Below, piece after piece: positions 34,101 through 40,385 of a stretch of DNA of 40,405 nucleotides. The position numbers were made by a program, and so were the translations under genes. Below the pieces are notes generated by a model, which saw only the letters and a program-made list of their open reading frames with translations, made no database searches and was not told where the DNA came from. Within the stretch, counting starts at the first letter, position 1, and each line of letters starts with the position of its first letter. The stretch spans positions 1 to 40,405 of the IMG/VR virus record IMGVR_UViG_3300044695_007193, one strand, 5' to 3'. This DNA comes from a virus.

Positions 34101-34158
34101 CCATGTAGGGGGACAATTCGCCGGCGTTGAACGAATTGATGAGGGCCGAGACGGGCAT
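31150..34158 (-). CDS. Tail tubular protein B-like (tail nozzle) with carbohydrate-binding-like repeats
   Basis: 1002 residues. The N-terminus (SALINSFNAGELSPYMGARSD, then STLENFIILPYGGVIRRPGTEYLG) is the signature of T7 gp12-type nozzle or phage stabilisation proteins. The WMESQDKLLIGTSGNEWTLG and KVRELVYVLDKDGWVAPDLTVLA regions further support it. Inserted at about residues 285-385 are three repeats of the pattern Y-x-x-x-x-V-x-Y-x-x-x-x-Y-K-C-x-x-x-H-N, similar to small CBM5/12-type carbohydrate-binding modules. These might bind surface sugar. Confidence 0.9.
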   Translation of the reverse strand: MPVSALINSFNAGELSPYMGARSDVEKYRNGCSTLENFIILPYGGVIRRPGTEYLGSPKFDNRRCRLIGFNFSTTTRFVIEMGHQYLRFWSNGVQVLSGGNPVEVASPYLETQLREVQFVQINDIMYLVHPDVAPHKLSRLADTNWTLTEVAWDWPALLDENLTDTTLACSHLTGNNRTLTASTGIFNAGHVGSYWQLGHALEAVFTERNIDGNANSTNLNVFGDWEFSTSGVWSAIINIEQSEDNGATWQVIRSYKGSAERNITSSGKTEREVLLRLAISNYVTGSAWATNTNYALDTVVTYENNVYKCVLGHNSTAAAWSEFSGNYALDALVTWNTRTYKCTKAHNNTTTDWDWRNKVYSVGNLVKHNGRTYKCVQAHNTTVTNTVRNTLTGAAGARHAWDRDNRQEIYEMADFVGYVTDLPTGSYTINAGVIYFNAATGYLRSVRQNGPATTGQHILDNALQLLTTPSDNNGARDILALHEMGKATLKDYSPDNPEYWELQNFRPSNFEYWEPVDFTPANNKYWTPINFGTRIARLEAADSRVYGIVKVTGYTSPTQVTVNVVNPVAKTTATKIWSEGAWSTSQGFPRTVTLHQSRIYYGGTERRPLSIWASVVDDFQNLRLTTNNDGGLFLTLSAKEANRLMWMESQDKLLIGTSGNEWTLGASTDEGITPSNVTAQKQSSYGSKYLPAATINDVLLFVQRQGRKVRELVYVLDKDGWVAPDLTVLAEHVTSGEIVERSYQQQTDAIYWAVKGDGQLIGMTYERDQNVVGWHRHTTDGDFESVATIYGLDGTDEVWLAVKRGNQRFIERFYTQSRETFEAADKANWWYLDCAVRYSGTANATMSGLSHLNGRTVDVLANGSVETPKTVAGGQITLDKARTTVLAGLPFTSTLQPMTIDINNMADGTSRGRFKRIHRMVLALQKSLGGEVSTDQGQTWQYLYNRDFPDPMDASPPVFTGDTEVVTASDHDRNLQVMVRQNQPLPLTVLALVAKIDFYGD

Positions 34159-34159
34159 T

Positions 34160-34759
34160 TTAGAATCCCCCGCTCACGCGGCTTTTGACCAGGTCGCTGT
34201 CCACCCAGGCCATGCGGCGTTTGTCGCGTTGCTGGAAAACATCGGAGAGGCGGGCCTTGGGTCCGGTCACCTTGTCATACTCCTGCATGAGCGCGGTGGG
34301 CTGGTCGAAGCGTCCGGTCAAGGGGGCGCACAGCTTGGCCGCCAGCTTGAGCGAGAGGGCCTCGCTAAAGAGCGCGGGGTAAAACGTGGTGTCGGTCACG
34401 CGGGCGATGTAGCGCACCTCGGCCTTCTCGGCATCGGTGAGCAGGCGGTTGCCCTCGATGTGCCAAGGATCGCGCACCTTGCCCAGATCGTAGCCATTTA
34501 ACTGCAAGAGGCGCAGGTTGTCGGTGGGCAGCTGGTAAGCGTAGGACCACTCGAAGTCCGGCGGCGTGGCCAGCTGGGCGAGCACGGCGCGTTTGCTGGC
34601 AAAGTTCCAAGGGTGGCTGGCCAGCACCTCGTCGCGGGTCGATTCGTAGAAGCGGTTGGCAAACTGGGCCTGCTTGGTCGAATCAGTCAAGGCCATGACC
34701 GGACTAATGCCGAGGCGACCCAGGGCATCATTGACAATATCGGTTTCGGAGGCGGCCAT
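34160..34759 (-). CDS. Tail tubular protein A-like
   Basis: 199 residues, beginning ASETDIVNDALGRLGISPV, then NRFYESTRDEVLASHPWNFA, a pattern common to T7 gp11-like adaptor proteins that join the portal to the tail. Its length matches the family. It lies directly upstream of the nozzle gene, with its stop 2 bases from it. The ATG is immediately preceded by the T-rich tail of the hairpin at 34758-34796 and has no Shine-Dalgarno sequence. Confidence 0.9.
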   Translation of the reverse strand: MAASETDIVNDALGRLGISPVMALTDSTKQAQFANRFYESTRDEVLASHPWNFASKRAVLAQLATPPDFEWSYAYQLPTDNLRLLQLNGYDLGKVRDPWHIEGNRLLTDAEKAEVRYIARVTDTTFYPALFSEALSLKLAAKLCAPLTGRFDQPTALMQEYDKVTGPKARLSDVFQQRDKRRMAWVDSDLVKSRVSGGF

Positions 34760-34796
34760 AAAAGAAAGGGGGGCAGACTATTGGAGCCGGTCTGCC
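34758..34796 (-). terminator. Hairpin with T-tract after the capsid gene
   Basis: On the minus strand GGCAGAC (34796-34790) and GTCTGCC (34778-34772) form a 7-bp stem with an 11-base loop, followed by CCCCC TTTCTTTT. It lies between the major capsid and tail genes and would stop or reduce transcription after the capsid gene. The T-tract runs into the ATG of the next gene. Confidence 0.7.
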
Positions 34797-34826
34797 AGCG
34801 GTTGTGTGAGCTACCAATCCATTGGA

Positions 34827-35726
34827 TTAGGCTTCGGAGCAGCTGATCTGGACCACTTTCTTCTCTTCCATGCGGGTTGCGCCGATGGAAGCGGTGGTGC
34901 GGATTTGCAGCGAGTGACTGCGGTCGGGGCGGATGTCCACGTGGACACGGCGTCCGGCATCGGTCATGCGGAGTCCACTCTTGACGTAGGCAACCACTTC
35001 GCGGCGGCTGCTGGCCAAGGTGAAGAACGCCTTGTTGACCACGCGGAACTTGAAGCCCATGAAGGTGTCCAGCTGACCGGCCACCAGGGCCTTCACCGTA
35101 TTGTAGTCGGCGGAGGTCACTTCGGTGGTGCGGAGCAGGTCCTGCAATTGGCGGGGACTGACCGCGATGATACGCGGGTCATCCTCGTCCACGTCCGCGT
35201 CATCCAAGATAAACTTGGCTTGGCGCAGTTTGGCGATGGTCAAACCACTGGTGGCCGCGGTGCCGCTCTCGACAAAGTCGTGGGCGATCTTTTGGCCGGC
35301 GGGAAGGACCGTGTTGGTCGTTCCGGTGGCTCCGGTGGAGGCCGTGCCGACAGCGGCGGCGAGGATGATCTCGTCGCACTTGCGGGCGAAGGCCATGGCG
35401 TGGTTGGTCACCAACTCGCTCTGCGGGAGCGAAACTTCGCCCAGCAGTTCGGCATCCCACTCATCGAGGAGGTCAGCCTTCTCGTATTGCAGGGGGCGAA
35501 GCCAGCGTTGGGCCATCGCCGTGTCGGTGATGTTGGTGGTTTGAGCACGCGCAGTGATCTGCGTCATGTTGACGCTGGCCATCTGGTTGTACTTTTTCTC
35601 TTTTCCTTGAACGCGGTCGATGACCACGAATTCGCGGAGCTTGGAGAGTTTTTGCTGAACGAGGTGATTCCAGTTGGCGGAAAACTCGGTCGTGAAAAAC
35701 TCGGGGATCTGGGTGATAGCAGACAT
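34827..35726 (-). CDS. Major capsid protein
   Basis: 299 residues: FFTTEFSANWNHLVQQKLSKLR near the start, VNMTQITARAQTTNITDT, then RKCDEIILAAAVGTA and a C-terminal DIRPDRSHSLQIRTTASIGATRMEEKKVV region as in HK97-fold coats of podoviruses. Position between scaffold and tail tubular A agrees. AAAGGAG is well placed 7-8 bases before the ATG, one of the few strong ribosome sites here, as expected for the most abundant protein. Motif copy 11 lies just upstream of it, and a terminator-like hairpin follows. Confidence 0.9.
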   Translation of the reverse strand: MSAITQIPEFFTTEFSANWNHLVQQKLSKLREFVVIDRVQGKEKKYNQMASVNMTQITARAQTTNITDTAMAQRWLRPLQYEKADLLDEWDAELLGEVSLPQSELVTNHAMAFARKCDEIILAAAVGTASTGATGTTNTVLPAGQKIAHDFVESGTAATSGLTIAKLRQAKFILDDADVDEDDPRIIAVSPRQLQDLLRTTEVTSADYNTVKALVAGQLDTFMGFKFRVVNKAFFTLASSRREVVAYVKSGLRMTDAGRRVHVDIRPDRSHSLQIRTTASIGATRMEEKKVVQISCSEA

Positions 35727-35743
35727 AATGTTTCTCCTTTGGT

Positions 35744-35756
35744 TTTCGACTAACCC
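35744..35756 (+). repeat. 13-mer motif copy 11 (TTTCGACTAACCC)
   Basis: Copy 17 bases upstream of the capsid ATG, just before its ribosome binding site. Confidence 0.88.
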
Positions 35757-35931
35757 CGCGTTGGCGGTGTCGGTCGGATTGTTGGTTTTCTGTCCCTCGG
35801 CCTACCGGATTGTCTGCACAGTGCAGGTCCCGGCCTGTTGGGTTTGCCGCGGGCAGGCTCACCAAGGAGTTGTCTGCTCTCGTACTACCTTTCGACTAAT
35901 CCCGCGTAGCAACGCGGTCAAAAAGAAATTT
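35757..35931 (-). promoter_or_regulatory. Capsid gene leader with palindrome
   Basis: A 175-base stretch without an open reading frame between the small membrane protein and the capsid gene. It holds the perfect palindrome CTGCACAGTGCAG (35814-35826) and a CCGCG/CGCGG stem next to motif copy 12. A late promoter or operator here is plausible but no clear promoter boxes are seen. Confidence 0.4.
35890..35902 (+). repeat. 13-mer motif copy 12 (TTTCGACTAATCC)
   Basis: Exact copy at the far end of the capsid leader, 146 bases from copy 11. Both copies are followed by CGCG. Confidence 0.9.
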
Positions 35932-36087
35932 CTATTTTGAGCCGAAAACGCAAATGTAGAGGAAGCCTATATTCCCGAGGCTGTATCCGGCGAAGGCGAT
36001 GGACATTCCGATCTGGCCCTGTTTGTAGAATGTCACCGAAGTGGCAATATAACAGGCCGTGCAGATGAGGAGCGGGACGGTGGTCAT
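35932..36087 (-). CDS. Small membrane protein before the capsid gene
   Basis: A 51-residue protein starting MTTVPLLICTACYIATSV, with two hydrophobic segments and a short turn (FYKQGQIG) between. The ATG overlaps the stop of the metallopeptidase gene (ATGA), so it is co-translated. Function unknown. Confidence 0.6.
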   Translation of the reverse strand: MTTVPLLICTACYIATSVTFYKQGQIGMSIAFAGYSLGNIGFLYICVFGSK

Positions 36088-36395
36088 GCCGGCTTGTGGT
36101 GGCCGATGGTGATCTGGCCCTGGCACTGCTTGCCGGTAAACTTGGCCACCGCGGAGCAGATGCGTTCCAGTTCGAGGATGGGTTCCTCGGCCACGTGAGG
36201 CAGAACCACGTGGGCAATCTCATGCACGATGATGCCGAGGCCATTGGCGGCCACGGCGCGGGGATCGAGGTAGACCGTCCGGGTTGAGTAATCGGCCATG
36301 CCCTCCAAGCACTCGCGGGCCGGCGGGCGCATGATCTTCACGCGCCACCAAGACCCATCGTATTTGAAGCGCATGGTGGGGACACGGGTGGCCAT
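36084..36395 (-). CDS. HExxH metallopeptidase-like protein
   Basis: 103 residues starting MATRVPTMRFKYDG. VHEIAH at 57-62 (H58, E59, H62) is the zinc-binding motif of zincin peptidases, and glutamates at 70-75 could give the third ligand. The protein resembles a minimal peptidase core (SprT- or ImmA-like in size). Located between scaffold-side genes and the capsid gene, it might process head proteins, but that is inference from position; anti-host activity is an alternative. The upstream extension of the frame is a shadow. Confidence 0.68.
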   Translation of the reverse strand: MATRVPTMRFKYDGSWWRVKIMRPPARECLEGMADYSTRTVYLDPRAVAANGLGIIVHEIAHVVLPHVAEEPILELERICSAVAKFTGKQCQGQITIGHHKPA

Positions 36396-36399
36396 GGCA

Positions 36400-36651
36400 T
36401 CACTCCATTTTCTGGCGGTAGTGCGGGACGGAATAGACCCCGCGCTTGGGCGTGGGGATGTAGAAGTCTTGGCGTTCAATGCGTCCGGCTTTGACCGCCT
36501 TGTTCAGACTGATCCGCATGCCATCCACCGATTTGCCCAGGGCCTCGGCAATCTCGGGCACGGTGTGCCATCCGGCGGGCACATGGTCCGCGGGACGCTG
36601 CACAGTGATGGCCGCTTTCCACGCTGCCGCGTTGATCATTTCCGCGGTCAT
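36400..36651 (-). CDS. Helix-turn-helix protein
   Basis: 83 residues starting MTAEMINAAAWKAAITV. HTVPEIAEALGKSVDGMRISLNKAVKAGRIERQDFYI is a winged-helix or helix-turn-helix layout, with VPEIAEALGKS as helix 2 and turn, and DGMRISLNKAVKAG as the recognition helix. It overlaps the metallophosphoesterase gene stop by ATGA. A DNA-binding regulator inside the head operon is unusual; it might control late genes. Confidence 0.6.
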   Translation of the reverse strand: MTAEMINAAAWKAAITVQRPADHVPAGWHTVPEIAEALGKSVDGMRISLNKAVKAGRIERQDFYIPTPKRGVYSVPHYRQKME

Positions 36652-37442
36652 AGGTGGGTGATCTCCGGTGGGGGCGGGTTGAAGGTGAAGTTGTGGACGT
36701 GAGGCAGGGTCCCCTCCTCCAAGCCACGCCAATCGAGCACGATGATGGAAGGACGCGGGATGGCGTCCGGCACCACCTTTTTCCCGTGGCGGGTAAGGAA
36801 TTGCCATCCTCCGGTCACGGCGAGCATGCCGGCCCCGTCCGTATACCATCCGCCGCAATGGCGATGGGCGCGGAGGTAAACACTCGGCACGGGATGACCG
36901 GACCGGATGCAGTTGAGGCGGGCATTGCCCAAGTTGATGCTCATGGCGCTGGCCTCGAGGTAGGCTCGGCTGGTGGCCGGCATGTGGTGGGTCGCGTTGC
37001 AGAGCGTGCCGTTGATGGTGAAGAGCCAATGGTCGCGGGCCTCGCCGGCCCCGAGAAGGTTGGCCAGGTAGTCCTCGACGTTGTGCGTGTGGCACTCGGT
37101 GCCGCGGGTGATCAAGATCTTGGCTGCTTTCTCCGCGTAGCCTTTCAAGGCCGCGGCGGCCATCCGGCAATGGTCTTCGATCAAAGTCGCCACCACTTCC
37201 GGGGACCTGTGATGGATGCCCTCGGTCGCATCGCCATTGCACAAGAGCACGTAGGGATCATCGCCGGCCAAGTCGAAAACCCGCCGCATGCCCTCCTGCC
37301 ATTTGTCCCACAGCCACTCTTGGTGGTAGTTGGAACCAAAGCCCACCGTGTTGCCGTAATGCGTTTCCACATCCGGCGCGAGCAGGCCCACTGTGCTGCC
37401 ACAGTGCAGGTCGCTGACCACCACCAAGAGTTGGGGTTTCAT
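36648..37442 (-). CDS. Calcineurin-like metallophosphoesterase
   Basis: 264 residues with the metal-binding set of this superfamily: VVVSDLHCGS (D11, H13), LLCNGDATEG (N69, D71), the ITRGTECH segment (about 112-118, replacing the usual GNHE), and LRAHRHCGG (two histidines). It would hydrolyse phosphodiester or phosphomonoester bonds; the substrate is unknown. It sits between the scaffold and head genes and is joined by ATGA on both sides, so it is made with virion proteins. Confidence 0.82.
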   Translation of the reverse strand: MKPQLLVVVSDLHCGSTVGLLAPDVETHYGNTVGFGSNYHQEWLWDKWQEGMRRVFDLAGDDPYVLLCNGDATEGIHHRSPEVVATLIEDHCRMAAAALKGYAEKAAKILITRGTECHTHNVEDYLANLLGAGEARDHWLFTINGTLCNATHHMPATSRAYLEASAMSINLGNARLNCIRSGHPVPSVYLRAHRHCGGWYTDGAGMLAVTGGWQFLTRHGKKVVPDAIPRPSIIVLDWRGLEEGTLPHVHNFTFNPPPPEITHL

Positions 37443-38275
37443 CGCTGGGAGAGGTAGGAGCGGACTTGGCGGACCACGTCTTCGTCACCTTCCTGGTAAC
37501 GGCGGTGGAGCGGGTTTTCCGGGTTGGCAATGATGTCCAGAGCGCGATCCTTGCCCACTTGCATGGGGCTGGCGTTGGCACTGACCAGCTTGTCTTCCGC
37601 GATTTGCTCCGCGGCCCAGACGGCCAGCTTGACCATGGCCGGATCAGCAAAGCCTCGGGCGGTCGGATCGATGCCCGCGGTGATGGCGGCACGCTTGGCC
37701 AAGTCGAGCTTCTCGCCAAACTTGTCCCCGTATTCGCTTTGCAGCTGCTCTTTGCCGGCTTGCAGCTGTTGGATGACCATTTGCTCGCTGGCTTGCGCCA
37801 TGGCTTGCACTTGCCCGATTTGCAAGGCAGCCAGTTCTTTCATGGCTGCCGGCGGGATGTTGTGCTTGTGCGCCAATTGCGCGGCCTGCTTGGCCATGCC
37901 CTCGTCAAACTGCACGCCCTCGGGCAGGGCCTCGGGCTTGAGGCTCTTCAAGTAATCGTCGGGGTTTTCCGGCACGCCCAGGGCCTTGCGGAATTCCGCG
38001 ATTTCCTCGGGCTTGCTCTTCTCGTTGGGCACCAGAACCGATTGGCTCTTGCGGCCCAGGATCTCCTGCATGCCGCGGTAGCTCTTGGCCAATGCTTGGT
38101 AATCGGCTTGGCCTTCGCGCCAGAAGTTGTCGGGGAGCCATTCCGGCTTCTCCGCAGGTGCCGCGGGAGCGGATGACTCGGAAGACGGGCTGGCCTCGAG
38201 CAGGCTGGTGACGGGTGCAGTTTCGGACGCCGGCGTGATGGCGGCGTCCCCGGCGGGTGCTGTGGATGTGTCCAT
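37439..38275 (-). CDS. Scaffold protein
   Basis: 278 residues. An Ala/Pro/Ser/Thr-rich start (TAPAGDAAITPASETAPV) is followed by EWLPDNFWREGQADYQALAKSYRGM, the typical scaffold opening in T7-like phages, and a highly helical Gln/Glu-rich middle. The C-terminal region (ENPLHRRYQEGDEDVVRQVRSYL) is charged and could bind capsid. It precedes the capsid gene by the head genes in between. No Shine-Dalgarno sequence is present; motif copy 13 ends 12 bases before the ATG. Confidence 0.85.
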   Translation of the reverse strand: MDTSTAPAGDAAITPASETAPVTSLLEASPSSESSAPAAPAEKPEWLPDNFWREGQADYQALAKSYRGMQEILGRKSQSVLVPNEKSKPEEIAEFRKALGVPENPDDYLKSLKPEALPEGVQFDEGMAKQAAQLAHKHNIPPAAMKELAALQIGQVQAMAQASEQMVIQQLQAGKEQLQSEYGDKFGEKLDLAKRAAITAGIDPTARGFADPAMVKLAVWAAEQIAEDKLVSANASPMQVGKDRALDIIANPENPLHRRYQEGDEDVVRQVRSYLSQR

Positions 38276-38287
38276 AGATTGGTTTGT

Positions 38288-38300
38288 TTTCGACTAATCC
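38288..38300 (+). repeat. 13-mer motif copy 13 (TTTCGACTAATCC)
   Basis: Exact copy between the initiator tRNA gene and the scaffold ATG; followed by CGCG like copies 11 and 12. Confidence 0.9.
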
Positions 38301-38308
38301 CGCGCAGG

Positions 38309-38380
38309 TTGCAGGGGCCGGATTTGCACCGACGATCTTTAGGTTATGAACCTAACGAGATACTTCTTCTCCACCCTGCG
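38309..38380 (-). tRNA. Initiator-type tRNA-Met (anticodon CAT)
   Basis: A full cloverleaf of 72 bases on the minus strand. Acceptor CGCAGGG pairs with CCCTGC, leaving the C1-A72 mismatch that marks bacterial initiator tRNA. The D stem GAGA/TCTC keeps A11-T24, also an initiator feature. The anticodon arm is TTAGG-TTCATAA-CCTAA (two of the three usual G-C pairs), variable loop AGATC, T arm GTCGG-TGCAAAT-CCGGC. Several stem changes relative to the E. coli initiator are compensated on the other side, so the gene looks functional. Oddities: the D loop (AGAAGTA) lacks the GG pair, T55 is G, and CCA is not encoded (ACC then T). It starts 2 bases after the preceding stop. Confidence 0.88.
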
Positions 38381-38381
38381 A

Positions 38382-38672
38382 TTAGCGCACGATCTTGGTC
38401 TTCGGTTGGTCAAAGTCGGCATCCCCCACCATTGGCTCGGAGAGCTTGTGTTGGATGAAAAGAAGCACCTCGCGTTGGCCATCGCGGAGGGCCGCGGCCA
38501 AGGGGTCATAGGCATTGTGCATGGAACGCTGGAAGGCGGGCCGGTCCACGCGGAAGTAGGAGCGGAGGTGCTCCAAAATGAGTTGCCCGTCCTCGCTCGA
38601 GAAGACGCGGTGAAAGGCGTTGGTGATTTGCTGGCCCTTCTTCTGGGCCTCGAGCGTGGCGTCACTGGTCAT
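38382..38672 (-). CDS. Conserved head-module protein
   Basis: 96 residues starting MTSDATLEAQKKGQQI. The FHRVFSSEDGQLILEHLRSYFRVDRPAF pattern, then LRDGQREVLLFIQHKL, is common in small proteins encoded just after portal genes in podoviruses. It is coupled to the portal stop by an ATGA overlap, and its own stop lies 2 bases before the tRNA. Function unknown, probably head-related. Confidence 0.75.
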   Translation of the reverse strand: MTSDATLEAQKKGQQITNAFHRVFSSEDGQLILEHLRSYFRVDRPAFQRSMHNAYDPLAAALRDGQREVLLFIQHKLSEPMVGDADFDQPKTKIVR

Positions 38673-40369
38673 AGCGATTGCTGGATGGCTTGGCCTACCA
38701 TGCTGTCACTCTTGATCGAGCCGGCCTTGGCCGCCATGTCCGCCTGGGCCATCATGTTCTGCTGCTCCTGCATGGCCTGCATTTGCGCGGCCCGCTCCTC
38801 GCGCATTTGGTCGCGTTTGTCGGTGTCCAAGATCCAATCCGCCGGCACCCCGTCATTGCGACCGAGGTCGCGGGACACGGCGTCCATGTCATAGTTGTCG
38901 AGGATCTCGGGCTTGAGCGGGATGATCGGGGCCAGACGCTCCATGGTCCGCATGAAGGCCAGGTTGTGCAGGCTCTTGATGGCCAAGGCCACGCGGGACG
39001 TGTAGGTCACTTCCGGCTCGGGGATCTCGGGAATGCCGGTCATTTCGTTTTGCACGATCACGTCTGGGGGCGGCGGCGGGAAGAGGCCCTGGCGCAGGTG
39101 CAGATTGAAGACCCGGCGGAGCAGAGGGTTGAAGAGTTCGGTCGTTTTGCGGGCAAAGGTCGGGCTGAATTGCACCAGCTTTTCCGAGGCTCGTTCGGCC
39201 ACTTCGCGGGCCGTCATCTGCTTCTGGTCGAGCATGGCAAACATCTGGAACAGATCCACGTGGAACGCCCGCTGGATCGAGGCTTCCTTGCGCTTCTCCC
39301 GCTCGAGGCCGATCTGGTATTCCCCTTGGGTCAGCCATTCCTTGGGCAGCGCGTTGGGATTCATCGGATCGAAGTAGGTAAACCCGCCGGCGCGGAGATC
39401 GACCTCGTTCTCATGGGTGCTCGGAATCAACATCCGCGGAAACGCTTTGGTTTCAGCCAGCGCATCCATCTGCTTGACCAAGAAGTTCAGCTGCCTCGCC
39501 TCGGGCATGGCAATCCAACCCGGGGACCAGCCGTAGGCCGAATCGCCCCACTTGAGGTGGCGACCGGCAAAGAAAGGCTGCTCGTCAAATCCGCTCGAGC
39601 GCACCACGTGCTTGCTCGACTTGTCCACGTAGACGCTGGCTATCGGTTTGTTCTCGCCGTCTTTCTTGCTCGCATCGCGGTCCTTGTGCCGGCGCGGATA
39701 GATGGCATGGACAAAATCGTGCAGCGTGTTGCCGCCCTTGCCCGTCTTGCGGTATTCCTCGACCTGCTTGCGCATCTTCTCCGAGAGGTTCTCCTCCCCG
39801 AATTTGTCCGCGGCCTGCAAGCAGGTCATCTTCAGTTCGCGGAAGATCGTATCCACCAGGCCCTCGTCATCTTCCGAGATGCAGAAGCTGCCACAGGGGA
39901 AGGTGGTGAAGGTGACCGGATGACGGCGACCAGGTTCGCAAAACATCGCGTAAGTGCCAAACGTGCCATCGTCAAAATAGAGTTCATGGACCTCGGAGTA
40001 GAAGTTGGAGTTGGCCAGGTTCAGCTGGACAATTTCGCTGCACTGCTGGAACCACGTCTTGGCCTTGTCGTTGTCTTTGATGGCCGCGGGTGGCTCGTAA
40101 ACAAACCACCGGCTGTCCGCCGGCGACATGTAAGAGAGTTGGCCATTGGCCAGCACCGCATTGGCGTAAATCGCCGTGGAATCGAAAAGCACGTCATTGC
40201 GTGACGTGTCCGGGTATTCCTTCTTGTTGACGATCTCCGCCTTGCGGGGCAAACAAAAGTCCGCGATGTCCTGCCACATCGTGTCCCACACCTTGCGGTT
40301 GGACAGCAGGTCCTGGTGGCGGGTGAGCACATACTCCCCCAGCCGGACAAGATCAGCCTTTTGTTCCAT
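38669..40369 (-). CDS. Portal protein (head-to-tail connector)
   Basis: 566 residues. The protein forms the dodecameric ring through which DNA enters and leaves the head. Segments SYMSPADSRWFVYEPPAA, ELYFDDGTFGTYAMFCEPG, FFAGRHLKWGDSAYGWSPGW, MDALAETKAFPRMLIPS and LLRRVFNLHLRQGLFPPPPP are typical of the T7-like head-tail connector family. The C-terminal region is Met/Gln-rich and helical. The length is within the usual range. The next gene overlaps by ATGA. The ATG is preceded by GGATTAGTCGAAAGAC and no Shine-Dalgarno sequence. Confidence 0.95.
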   Translation of the reverse strand: MEQKADLVRLGEYVLTRHQDLLSNRKVWDTMWQDIADFCLPRKAEIVNKKEYPDTSRNDVLFDSTAIYANAVLANGQLSYMSPADSRWFVYEPPAAIKDNDKAKTWFQQCSEIVQLNLANSNFYSEVHELYFDDGTFGTYAMFCEPGRRHPVTFTTFPCGSFCISEDDEGLVDTIFRELKMTCLQAADKFGEENLSEKMRKQVEEYRKTGKGGNTLHDFVHAIYPRRHKDRDASKKDGENKPIASVYVDKSSKHVVRSSGFDEQPFFAGRHLKWGDSAYGWSPGWIAMPEARQLNFLVKQMDALAETKAFPRMLIPSTHENEVDLRAGGFTYFDPMNPNALPKEWLTQGEYQIGLEREKRKEASIQRAFHVDLFQMFAMLDQKQMTAREVAERASEKLVQFSPTFARKTTELFNPLLRRVFNLHLRQGLFPPPPPDVIVQNEMTGIPEIPEPEVTYTSRVALAIKSLHNLAFMRTMERLAPIIPLKPEILDNYDMDAVSRDLGRNDGVPADWILDTDKRDQMREERAAQMQAMQEQQNMMAQADMAAKAGSIKSDSMVGQAIQQSL

Positions 40370-40372
40370 GTC

Positions 40373-40385
40373 TTTCGACTAATCC
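40373..40385 (+). repeat. 13-mer motif, second view of copy 1
   Basis: Same locus as copy 1 seen in the end overlap; perfectly kept although bases right beside it differ between the two copies. Confidence 0.9.

Noticed and set aside
38678-40204. Plus-strand frame of 508 codons opposite the portal gene
   Set aside because: Shadow frame; the same pattern of skewed residues is seen opposite other GC-rich genes, and the portal on the minus strand is certain.
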